Positions 1 to 6,195 of a DNA stretch of 16,183 nt are shown piece after piece (the first letter of the stretch is position 1; each line of letters starts with the position of its first letter). The DNA is from Candidatus Caenarcanales bacterium. Lineage in GTDB: Bacteria > Cyanobacteriota > Vampirovibrionia > LMEP-6097. The stretch lies in the NCBI GenBank assembly GCA_022447685.1, contig JAKVAO010000059.1, positions 1 through 16,183 of the forward strand. Direction: 5' to 3'. The position numbers and the translations under genes are program-made. The notes beneath the pieces are model-generated. The model did not search any database and was not told the origin of the DNA. It saw only the letters and a program-made list of their open reading frames with translations.

Positions 1-43
1 CTTAATTTCTTATTGGACATTAATTACCTCAATTTCTTTTCAC

Positions 44-814
44 TTATTGGTATATTTTATCGAGGGGGAGCCACCATGGCTCAAACCAAATTGGTAATAT
101 TAAATCTCTCATTCGATTTTCATTATATAGAAGTTTGTAACAGTATTTCGCGAAGACAGTTTTACCTGAACCCCAAGAGCCAATAATTCCAATGGCAAGT
201 GCTTCATTTAAAGAGTTGGTTGAAATTATTCTTGAAAATATTTTACGGACAGTGGAATCATAATCAACACCAGAGTAAAAGCTAACAATATTTTCTGGAG
301 ACTCATCGGTTAGAAAACCTCCATAATTAATAGCATGCCCCTTTTCCTTATCTGAATTGAGAATTTCTGATATTTCATCCTCTAAGCTTTTTTGATTACC
401 TAACCAGTAGTATAAAATAATCGAAATAATAAAAATATTGATATATATCCCTGAACTTACTTCAATAGTCTCAACATATAGCTTTTGGTTATCAACAATA
501 ATTTGTGTGGTTATTTCATAAATAAAGGCTTTTCTAGTTAAAACAAGCTCTAAGTTGTTGATACAACTATGTAAAATTAGACCAAACTGAAAAGCCATAG
601 TTAGAGCTAGAGTTCTTCTAATTATTGTCACTGGAATATACTTTGGGAGTATAAATTTCAAAAAGTAAAAAATAACTGCCACGCTAGCTAAAATGATTGA
701 TAAAGCTAGCCAATTATTGTGACTATAACTAAAAATTCCATATAAACTTCCAACTATAGAATTTGCAAAAAAGTAAGTAAAAAGAACAACAAATAAACAA
801 AACCAAGGGAACAT
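44..814 (-). pseudogene. Truncated membrane-anchored KAP-family P-loop NTPase
   Basis: The 256-residue frame starts with four hydrophobic segments (about residues 4-24, 35-56, 68-86 and 122-138). A soluble region follows, ending in a Walker A motif GSWGSGKT (212-219) and, about 25 residues later, IWFEPWW (242-248). The Walker A plus downstream aromatic FxPW-type motif resembles KAP NTPases, a family of membrane-associated P-loop ATPases often found in accessory or anti-phage islands. Such proteins normally continue for several hundred residues with Walker B and sensor regions. Here a TAA follows eight residues after WW, and the remaining 43 bases downstream hold further stops in all frames I read. 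I therefore call it a truncated or decayed gene; recoding or a short natural variant is less likely. The ATG at 814 has no Shine-Dalgarno but has TATAAT seven bases upstream. It lies downstream of the tRNA-His terminator, a typical place for island insertion. Confidence 0.6.
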
Positions 815-821
815 TAATACA

Positions 822-827
822 ATTATA
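822..827 (-). promoter_or_regulatory. -10 element (TATAAT) for the KAP-like gene
   Basis: A perfect TATAAT on the minus strand lies 7 nt before the ATG at 814. Transcription from it would begin at or next to the start codon, giving a leaderless message. No good -35 is visible, so the call rests on the -10 and on the same arrangement recurring at other genes in this window. Confidence 0.4.
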
Positions 828-860
828 TTATTATGGTAGAAGATCTAAATTACTTTAGGC

Positions 861-1020
861 TCTCCCCATAAAAAACGATCATAGGTGGGATTATAGTCTG
901 CACAAATTGCTTTGCAATTTGCTTGCCTGCTGAAGGGGGGCTATCGTTTGCATTGGGAGTGCACAGTTTGCTACGACCCTTCAATTCCACTCACACCGGA
1001 AACGTATGCATTCACCGATT
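861..1020. other. Unassigned structured intergenic region
   Basis: There is no credible ORF here. It contains a perfect 8-bp hairpin with a 3-nt loop (903-921), a longer-range complement of AAACGAT (873-879) with ATCGTTT (943-949), and a near repeat TGCACAAATTGCT (899-911) / TGCACAGTTTGCT (960-972) spaced 61 bases apart. Local G+C looks higher than in the neighbouring KAP gene. On the minus strand TTGCAA and TATAAT (892-897) are 16 bases apart and could form a promoter towards the KAP gene. It could be an unrecognised small RNA (either strand; the terminator at 1044-1081 would serve a plus-strand RNA), or an eroded island junction. I found no signature of tmRNA, SRP RNA, RNase P RNA or a known riboswitch. 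Confidence 0.35.
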
Positions 1021-1043
1021 AAAACCTGACAATTACTCGACAT

Positions 1044-1081
1044 AAAAGAAAAGCCCCACCTTACGGCAGGGCTTTTCTTTT
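1044..1081. terminator. Bidirectional rho-independent terminator after tRNA-His
   Basis: AAAAGAAAAGCCC at 1044-1056 is exactly complementary to GGGCTTTTCTTTT at 1069-1081, leaving a 12-base inner part that can itself close CC/GG around TTAC. The stem has a GC core with an A tract on one side and a U tract on the other, so it can terminate in both directions. It begins 5 bases beyond the tRNA-His CCA end on the minus strand and probably closes the tRNA transcript, possibly also the rpe-kinase-regulator operon upstream. Confidence 0.85.
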
Positions 1082-1085
1082 ATAA

Positions 1086-1162
1086 TGGGGCAACCGACGG
1101 GATTTGAACCCGCGAATACCGGAATCACAACCCGGGGCCTTAACCACTTGGCAACGGCTGCC
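1086..1162 (-). tRNA. tRNA-His (GUG anticodon)
   Basis: The minus strand folds into a full cloverleaf of 77 nt with a genomically encoded CCA. The acceptor arm is GCAGCCG paired with CGGTTGC, preceded by the histidine-specific extra G(-1) opposite discriminator C73. The anticodon loop is TTGTGAT between CCGGG and TCCGG, giving GTG. The T arm is GCGGG-TTCAAAT-CCCGT. It lies 43 bases downstream of the response-regulator-like gene on the same strand and is followed by a strong terminator, so it may be co-transcribed with that operon or have its own promoter in the gap. Confidence 0.97.
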
Positions 1163-1205
1163 ATAAATTCGCAGAATTTGATTTTATCATGAACAAAATT
1201 GAGAA

Positions 1206-2468
1206 TTAGAGAATTTTCAATTCATCTAATAAAATATCAAGCTCATAGGGCTTAGGAATATAGATATCAGCCCCAGCTGCAAGAAAGTTTCTATAACCAG
1301 GAACATTACTTGCAACTATTATATTAATGCCTAAACTTTGCTTTAATTCTTTAATACTTTCACAGAGCTTCTCAAAACCATTTAAACCCATTTCAGCAGC
1401 TTCAACGATGATACTAGACGGCTTATAGGATTCAATATCCTCAACTAAAGTCTTTGCAGAACTAGCTTCAGCCTCAAAAGATTCAAGACTTAATCTATCA
1501 ATTAACAACTCTTCAAAATCTTTATCTTCTTCTATTATTAAGACTTTCTTGTTTGCGAGCTTTTGCTTCTCATTAAATTTATTCAATAAAGCCTGCTCTA
1601 CTAGATCAGAGCCAGAAAGATACTTCCTATCTAAGCTAGTACAAGAAGAAATATTTAATGAAATTAGACTTTCTTTACGTCTTACTTTGTGAGGAGCAGA
1701 ATAAATAATGTATTGATTATCATAATCAGTTTTGTTATAAACTCTCTCCAAAATCTTGTTAAACTCATTGTCTAATTCTTCACGAATATCAGCGACGCTC
1801 TGACGCGAACCCAAAAGTACAAAGTTGTCCTTACCCAAGTGACCAATAAAAAGATCAGAATCATTGATTAGGTCAGCCAAATTGGATGCTGAGAGCTTAA
1901 TTAAATTATCTACATTTTTGACTCCGTACATATAACTGTATTGATTCAAGTTATCAATTGTTAAATGCAACATCTGCCAATCTTTCAAGTCATGTAAACA
2001 GTGTTCGATAATCTCATAAGTTCTATTGATACCTGGAAGCTTAGTTAGCTTATTCTTTTCAAGAATATCTTTTCTTCTAAGGAAGGCAAAGCATTTAAGA
2101 AAAACCTCTTCAGGACTAAGATCAGAATCCAAGAAATCATCAAAGCCCTCTTCAAGATATGCAAAAGCTTTCTTTTTATCTTTGCGCTTAGTACTTAATT
2201 GAATAAGTTTATAAATATTGTATTTGGATTTTTGTCTTTGAGAGATTTCATCAAAACTGAATCCTTGAGAATACATTTCTTCACTCAGTATAAGAATTTC
2301 AGGCTTATAGTCATAAAAAATATACTTCAAATCTTCAGAATTATTGCACTCTAGAAGATAGATTCCGTTTTCTTCGCATTCTTTAAGGAAATCGTTTTGA
2401 TCCTTAAGCCTAGTTTTAGATTTATCTGAAGCTACATGAACAATATATTTCTTCGGAATTAATCCCAC
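1206..2468 (-). CDS. Receiver / degenerate GGDEF / receiver regulatory protein
   Basis: The 420-residue protein has three modules. The N-terminal part (about 8-132) follows a receiver fold: a beta-3 strand EILIL (57-61) is followed by Ser62 where Asp is expected, and GFDDFL...LRR (108-132) matches the receiver end, with KP replaced by DS. The middle (about 138-258) has a GGDEF-domain outline, but the signature is GKDNF (212-216), so cyclase activity is not expected. The C-terminal receiver (308-420) keeps the acidic pocket EED (313-315) and KP (406-407), but Glu356 replaces the phospho-accepting Asp. The start overlaps the histidine kinase stop by 10 bases, so the two are translationally coupled. 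The protein has no DNA-binding domain and probably acts by protein-protein contact or as a degenerate nucleotide sensor. Domain calls are by pattern; the partner and output are unknown. Confidence 0.75.
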   Translation of the reverse strand: MGLIPKKYIVHVASDKSKTRLKDQNDFLKECEENGIYLLECNNSEDLKYIFYDYKPEILILSEEMYSQGFSFDEISQRQKSKYNIYKLIQLSTKRKDKKKAFAYLEEGFDDFLDSDLSPEEVFLKCFAFLRRKDILEKNKLTKLPGINRTYEIIEHCLHDLKDWQMLHLTIDNLNQYSYMYGVKNVDNLIKLSASNLADLINDSDLFIGHLGKDNFVLLGSRQSVADIREELDNEFNKILERVYNKTDYDNQYIIYSAPHKVRRKESLISLNISSCTSLDRKYLSGSDLVEQALLNKFNEKQKLANKKVLIIEEDKDFEELLIDRLSLESFEAEASSAKTLVEDIESYKPSSIIVEAAEMGLNGFEKLCESIKELKQSLGINIIVASNVPGYRNFLAAGADIYIPKPYELDILLDELKIL

Positions 2469-3562
2469 GACTTATCTCCAACCTCAAAAAACTCTGTCGG
2501 TAAATAGAGTTTGAATGTACTTCCCCCCGGGCCACTCTCAACACTTAGATGACCATTCATTATTCTTGCAAGTGAATGACTGATATAGAGACCTAAACCA
2601 GTTCCTTCAGTTTTTCTACTTAAAGGATTATCTAAACGACTAAATTTACTAAATATCTTCGCTAAAAACTTCTCTTCAATACCGATACCATAGTCACGAA
2701 TAGCAACTTTCACCATGGTCTTCTCATCTTTATGGATTTTCCCAACTTGAATTTCGACTTTATCTGAATCTGGTGAATATTTCACCGCATTATCTATTAA
2801 GTTTGTGAAAATTTGCTCAAGCCTATCTGCATCAACCCAAACATCAGGTATATTTTGCTCAATATCCACAGTTATTTTATGAGAACCACCATATTTGTTC
2901 TCAATTAATAGAGCAGTTGTCTCCAAGTACTGACTAATCTGTACTGGATGTATAGTAAATTGAAGTTTCTTAGCATCAATTCTCGAAACAGCAAGTAAAT
3001 CTTCTACTAAACGTGCAAGTCTTTCAGCTTGATCTTTGATGATTTTGATATATTTGTTTCTTTTTTCCTCTGGAAAATGACTTTTGTGCTGAAGCAATGT
3101 AGAAGCAAAGCCTTTAATACTAGTAATTGGTGTTCTCAACTCATGAGAAACAGTACTTACAAACTCACTTTGCAGCTGATCTATGTCTTTATTGAAACTA
3201 TCCACCACAAAAAACAGTAATTTACCGTCTGCTTTGCCGTATTTATCATGAATTTCTGTTTGCCTGGTTGGAAAACTAAGTTTTCTACCGTCTTTCGTAA
3301 ATAAAATCGCAACTTGTGCAGAAAAAGCGTCTTGTTTGGCTAAATTCTCTTCTTCAGGTATAAAGTAGAAACTTTTTACATCTTTACCTAGAGCTTCTTC
3401 CTCAGACCAGCCTGTTAAATTCTCTAATATCGGGCTAAAACAAGTAACTTTGTCTTCAAGATCAGATCCAATAAAACCATTTTGAGTACAACGGGAAACA
3501 CTTTCTAATAGCTGTGCAGGGTCATGACTCATAATTGCAGTTTTACTCTTCTTTACTCCCAT
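2459..3562 (-). CDS. Soluble PAS-domain sensor histidine kinase
   Basis: The 367-residue protein has an N-terminal PAS domain (about 25-122), then a HisKA domain with the H-box FVSTVSHELRTP (134-145, His140). A HATPase_c domain follows, with N-box NLIDNAVKYS (254-263), G1 DYGIGI (290-295), F region IFSKFSR (303-309) and G2 GTGLGL (320-325). All catalytic motifs are intact. No membrane segment is visible, so it should sense an internal cue, perhaps redox, a ligand or a partner through PAS. It autophosphorylates His140 and would normally pass phosphate to a receiver Asp. The ATG at 3562 overlaps the end of rpe by 20 bases; Met11 at 3532 is an alternative start. Its neighbour regulator lacks canonical phospho-acceptors, so its true phosphorylation partner may be encoded elsewhere. 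Confidence 0.93.
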   Translation of the reverse strand: MGVKKSKTAIMSHDPAQLLESVSRCTQNGFIGSDLEDKVTCFSPILENLTGWSEEEALGKDVKSFYFIPEEENLAKQDAFSAQVAILFTKDGRKLSFPTRQTEIHDKYGKADGKLLFFVVDSFNKDIDQLQSEFVSTVSHELRTPITSIKGFASTLLQHKSHFPEEKRNKYIKIIKDQAERLARLVEDLLAVSRIDAKKLQFTIHPVQISQYLETTALLIENKYGGSHKITVDIEQNIPDVWVDADRLEQIFTNLIDNAVKYSPDSDKVEIQVGKIHKDEKTMVKVAIRDYGIGIEEKFLAKIFSKFSRLDNPLSRKTEGTGLGLYISHSLARIMNGHLSVESGPGGSTFKLYLPTEFFEVGDKSWD

Positions 3563-4259
3563 GTTTCAAGCTTCTAATAGCTTCTGGTATACTCTCTGCT
3601 CCATAAACAGCAGAACCAGCTACCAGTACATTAGCTCCTTCTTCGATGAGGTTTTCTGCTATTTCTCCTGGGTAAATCCCACCATCGACTTCAATAGCAA
3701 CAGTTCCTTCTTCTAAGTTGTTCCCAGCTTTCAGACCATACTTTTGGAGGATTTGGTTTAATATCTTAATCTTCTCATAAGCAGAATCAATGAACTTCTG
3801 TCCACCAAATCCTGGGTTTACTGACATAATCAAAACCATATCAATATCCTTAATATATGGCTCGACAGTATATATATCAGTAGGTGGATTTATAGAAATG
3901 CCAACTTTCTTGCCTAAATCCTTAATCAAAGCTATAGTATTTCGTATTTCTTCTTCTTTAAAATCATAAGCTTCCAAATGAAAAGTAACAATATCTGCTC
4001 CCGCTTTCACAAAATCTGGAATATGTAAATGGGGGTTATTGATCATTAAATGAACATCTAAAGGTAAATTAGTGTATTTTTTTAAAGATTTTACAACAGG
4101 TGCCCCGATAGTAATATTTGGAACAAAAGCACCATCCATGACATCGACGTGAACCCAGTCTGCGTCAGCTTCTATCTTATTAAGTTCAAACTCAAGCTTT
4201 GCAAAATCTGCCGCTAAAATTGAGGGTGCGACCTTTACCATTTGGACAAATATTAGCAT
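3543..4259 (-). CDS. rpe: Ribulose-phosphate 3-epimerase
   Basis: This enzyme interconverts ribulose 5-phosphate and xylulose 5-phosphate in the pentose phosphate pathway. The TIM-barrel family motifs are all present: VKVAPSILAADF (8-19), HVDVMDG (37-43) with metal ligands His37 and Asp39, DVHLM (68-72) with His70, the phosphate-binding loop VNPGFGGQKF (147-156) and EVDGGI (190-195) with catalytic Asp192. The length of 238 is slightly above typical. By homology Met7 (4241) is the usual family start. However, TATATT ends 10 nt before the upstream ATG at 4259 and neither start has a Shine-Dalgarno, so the longer, leaderless version is possible. It is the first gene of the overlapping rpe-kinase-regulator operon and diverges from the acidic protein gene at 4311. 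Confidence 0.97.
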   Translation of the reverse strand: MLIFVQMVKVAPSILAADFAKLEFELNKIEADADWVHVDVMDGAFVPNITIGAPVVKSLKKYTNLPLDVHLMINNPHLHIPDFVKAGADIVTFHLEAYDFKEEEIRNTIALIKDLGKKVGISINPPTDIYTVEPYIKDIDMVLIMSVNPGFGGQKFIDSAYEKIKILNQILQKYGLKAGNNLEEGTVAIEVDGGIYPGEIAENLIEEGANVLVAGSAVYGAESIPEAIRSLKHGSKEE

Positions 4260-4269
4260 GTATGACTTG

Positions 4270-4275
4270 AATATA
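4270..4275 (-). promoter_or_regulatory. -10 element (TATATT) for the rpe operon
   Basis: TATATT on the minus strand lies 10 nt before the ATG at 4259 in the 51-base divergent gap. No clear -35 is visible. The predicted transcription start would be only a few bases before the start codon. Confidence 0.4.
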
Positions 4276-4310
4276 ACTTTTTCTTAATATTACTTTGTTA
4301 TTTAAGAGGC

Positions 4311-4748
4311 ATGGGAGTTAGCGCGAATAATATTAATAATCAAGCTGAACTTCAGACTCTGGAGGCTAAGTTAGCAAATATCCAGGCTGAAGGGGCTAAT
4401 GAAGAGCAAATTGCTACTGTAAGCCAAAGCATTGATGAAATCTTAGCTAAAATTGCTCAAAATGAAGATCTTAGTATAACAGCTGATAATTTTTCTGAGG
4501 TAATTGGAAACCTTATAGAACCTGAGGATAATTCAGCAGCTATAACCGGAGTAAATGAAGATTCAGATGATTATAAAGTCTTAGAAAAACTCTTCGAAGA
4601 TATAAATTCTATAGAAGATCCAGAAATGCAAGAAATTTTCAATCAGCAAATCATAGATGCTTCTGAATCTATGAAATCAAGAGGACAATACGAAGCAAAT
4701 AAAGATTCAAGCGAAGAAGAAGGCATAGCCTTAAATGTATCTTTATAG
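4311..4748 (+). CDS. Small acidic hypothetical protein
   Basis: I do not recognise this 145-residue protein. It is strongly acidic, with many Asn, Gln and Ser and no Cys or Trp. It has no signal peptide or membrane segment. Residues about 12-55 have heptad-like spacing (LQTLEAKLANIQ, then IDEILAKIAQN) and may form a helical hairpin or coiled coil; 100-125 form another likely amphipathic helix; the last 20 residues look disordered. A purine run AAGAGG (4304-4309) ends one base before the ATG, too close for a normal Shine-Dalgarno, so start-site use is uncertain. It diverges from rpe and runs tail-to-tail with rpsG 45 bases away, without an evident terminator between. It could be a chaperone-like or regulatory adaptor protein, but nothing in the sequence decides this. 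Confidence 0.75.
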   Translation: MGVSANNINNQAELQTLEAKLANIQAEGANEEQIATVSQSIDEILAKIAQNEDLSITADNFSEVIGNLIEPEDNSAAITGVNEDSDDYKVLEKLFEDINSIEDPEMQEIFNQQIIDASESMKSRGQYEANKDSSEEEGIALNVSL

Positions 4749-4793
4749 AAATAAGATTTTTTCAATTAAATATTCAGTTTTAAAGTTAAAGAA

Positions 4794-5270
4794 TTAACCT
4801 CTAGCATAATGTGCAAAAGCTTTGTTCGCTTCAGCCATTTTATGAGTGTGCTCTTTGAGTTCTATAGATTTACCTTTGTTATCAAAAGCATCTAATAATT
4901 CATTAGCAAGATTCATAATGAAAGTCTTAGCTCCACGCTTACGAGCAGATTGGATAATCCATCTGTGAGCGATAGCAGAACCTTTAGCTTTATCAACTGG
5001 TTCAGGAACTTGATAAGTAGCTCCACCAATTCTTCTAGCTTTAACCTTAACAACCGGTGTAACATTCTCAACAGCCTTTTTGAAAACTTCTAAAGGTTTT
5101 TTGTCTTTGATTTTTTCACCAATAAAATCTAAAGATGAATAAAATAATCTCTCAGCAAGTGATTTCTTACCTTGGATCATCATACGGTTAATGAACTGTG
5201 CAATATCTTTATCACCGTACACTGAATCTGGAACTATTGATCTTCTTTTAAAACTTGGTTTACGTGGCAT
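4794..5270 (-). CDS. rpsG: 30S ribosomal protein S7
   Basis: S7 binds the 3' major domain of 16S rRNA and nucleates assembly of the small-subunit head. The 158-residue sequence matches the family over its length: the N-terminal MPRKPSFKRR and VYGDKDIAQFINRMM (18-32), the conserved VKVKARRIGGATYQVP motif and the HRWIIQSARKR helix. The length is close to the usual 155-157. AGGA seven bases before the ATG is a proper Shine-Dalgarno. It follows rpsL by 25 bases in the normal str order, but fusA and tuf do not follow. Instead the next gene, the acidic ORF, points towards it. Confidence 0.98.
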   Translation of the reverse strand: MPRKPSFKRRSIVPDSVYGDKDIAQFINRMMIQGKKSLAERLFYSSLDFIGEKIKDKKPLEVFKKAVENVTPVVKVKARRIGGATYQVPEPVDKAKGSAIAHRWIIQSARKRGAKTFIMNLANELLDAFDNKGKSIELKEHTHKMAEANKAFAHYARG

Positions 5271-5295
5271 ATAACTTTCCTAATTAATTAATTAC

Positions 5296-5676
5296 TTACT
5301 TTTTAGCTTTTTCTCTTTTAGTACCGTATAAAGATCTGCTTTGCTTTCTATCTTTAACACCCTGTGCATCAAGAGCACCTCTAACGATGTGGTAACCAAC
5401 ACCAGGTAAATCCTTGACTTTACCACCTCTTACAAGTACAACACTGTGCTCTTGTAAGTTGTGACCAATACCTGGAATATAAGCTGTAATCTCAATACCA
5501 TTACTAAGCTTAACCCTAGCAATCTTACGCATCGCAGAGTTAGGTTTCTTAGGTGTAGCAGTTCTTACATTAGTACAAACTCCTCTCTTAAAAGGATTTC
5601 CCTCACATGCTGGTGAATTCTTCTTTCTCTTTTTTCTCTTACGAGGATTTCTGATTAGTTGTTGTAAAGTAGGCAT
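5296..5676 (-). CDS. rpsL: 30S ribosomal protein S12
   Basis: S12 sits at the decoding centre and controls accuracy. The sequence starts MPTLQQLIRNPRK and contains the universally conserved TPKKPNSAMRK loop and the GGKVKDLPGVGYH loop. The lysines whose changes cause streptomycin resistance in other bacteria are the wild-type form in both loops. I chose the ATG at 5676, which matches the family N-terminus; a TTG two codons upstream (5682) is also in frame. There is no Shine-Dalgarno. A perfect extended -10 ends only 12 nt before the ATG, implying a leader of about 5-6 nt. It is the promoter-proximal gene of a two-gene rpsL-rpsG operon. Confidence 0.98.
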   Translation of the reverse strand: MPTLQQLIRNPRKRKKRKKNSPACEGNPFKRGVCTNVRTATPKKPNSAMRKIARVKLSNGIEITAYIPGIGHNLQEHSVVLVRGGKVKDLPGVGYHIVRGALDAQGVKDRKQSRSLYGTKREKAKK

Positions 5677-5688
5677 TGACAAACGAAA

Positions 5689-5697
5689 ATTATAACA
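5689..5697 (-). promoter_or_regulatory. Extended -10 promoter of rpsL-rpsG
   Basis: The minus strand reads TGTTATAAT, a textbook TG-N-TATAAT extended -10. The hexamer 17 bases upstream (TGGTAA) is only a poor -35. The predicted start near 5682 leaves about six bases before the rpsL ATG. Confidence 0.65.
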
Positions 5698-5784
5698 GCT
5701 TGATACACAAATTACCAGCTTTTAGAAAAAATTAAGGATTGTAAAACTGACTAGCTACGATTTTGCCCATTTCATTCTATACTT

Positions 5785-6195
5785 ATGGTTAGAATTTTGT
5801 CCAAAGAAGTACTTAAAATCAAAGAATTTGACAAGGAAACTGACTTAGGGAGACTCGCTGAGCTTTGGGGAAATCTGTGCATGGTTCAACAGATGCGCGG
5901 TGAAAAATTCTGGATGGATCAATTTAATCAAAGCGGTCTAAGCTGGCAAGATTTTCTAATTTCACTTTCAGAAATGGAAGTATCCAAACTCTTGGTGTTT
6001 TTATACCAAGACATAGTATGTGGATTTACTTTCTTTATACTTAATGAAGACTTAGCCTCTATCAAAGAATTTTATATAGAACCAGGCTATCAAGAAAAAT
6101 TTGAAATACAAGACTTAATTCAAGACATTAAAGCAGAGCTTAAAAAAAGCAAAGTCGAATTTGTGGAATTTGATGTCAAGGATTTAGGGGTTTGA
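5785..6195 (+). CDS. Hypothetical protein, possible divergent GNAT fold
   Basis: The 136-residue protein is not clearly recognisable. The stretch from about 66 to 99 (VSKLLVFLYQDIVCGFTFF, then IKEFYIEPGYQEKF) resembles the beta4-beta5 core of GNAT acetyltransferases, where a strand is followed by xxFYVxPxYRGKG. The acetyl-CoA-binding Q/RxxGxG/A loop is not intact (YQEKFEIQDL), so if it is a GNAT it is probably inactive or binds something else. TATACT (5778-5783) ends one base before the ATG at 5785, which makes that start doubtful if it is the -10; the in-frame TTG at 5797 is an alternative, giving MSKEVLKIKEF. The gene diverges from rpsL and its last 12 bases overlap the end of cinA on the opposite strand. 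Confidence 0.6.
   Translation: MVRILSKEVLKIKEFDKETDLGRLAELWGNLCMVQQMRGEKFWMDQFNQSGLSWQDFLISLSEMEVSKLLVFLYQDIVCGFTFFILNEDLASIKEFYIEPGYQEKFEIQDLIQDIKAELKKSKVEFVEFDVKDLGV

Noticed and set aside
1..43. Possible frameshift restoring the KAP gene to the left of the stop at 44
   Set aside because: The frames I read across this stretch hit stops within a few codons and none resembles the KAP continuation.
943..951. GCAAACGAT on the minus strand, resembling the resume codons of a tmRNA tag (Ala-Asn-Asp)
   Set aside because: The following frame lacks a short hydrophobic tag with a stop, and there is no tRNA-Ala-like 3' domain with T arm and CCA on this strand.
1167..1179. Short palindrome AATTC-TGC-GAATT between tRNA-His and the regulator gene
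   Set aside because: It is too short and AT-rich to call an operator; it may be chance or part of the tRNA leader.
4304..4309. AAGAGG as a Shine-Dalgarno for the acidic protein gene
   Set aside because: It ends one base before the ATG, outside the usual 4-10 nt spacing.
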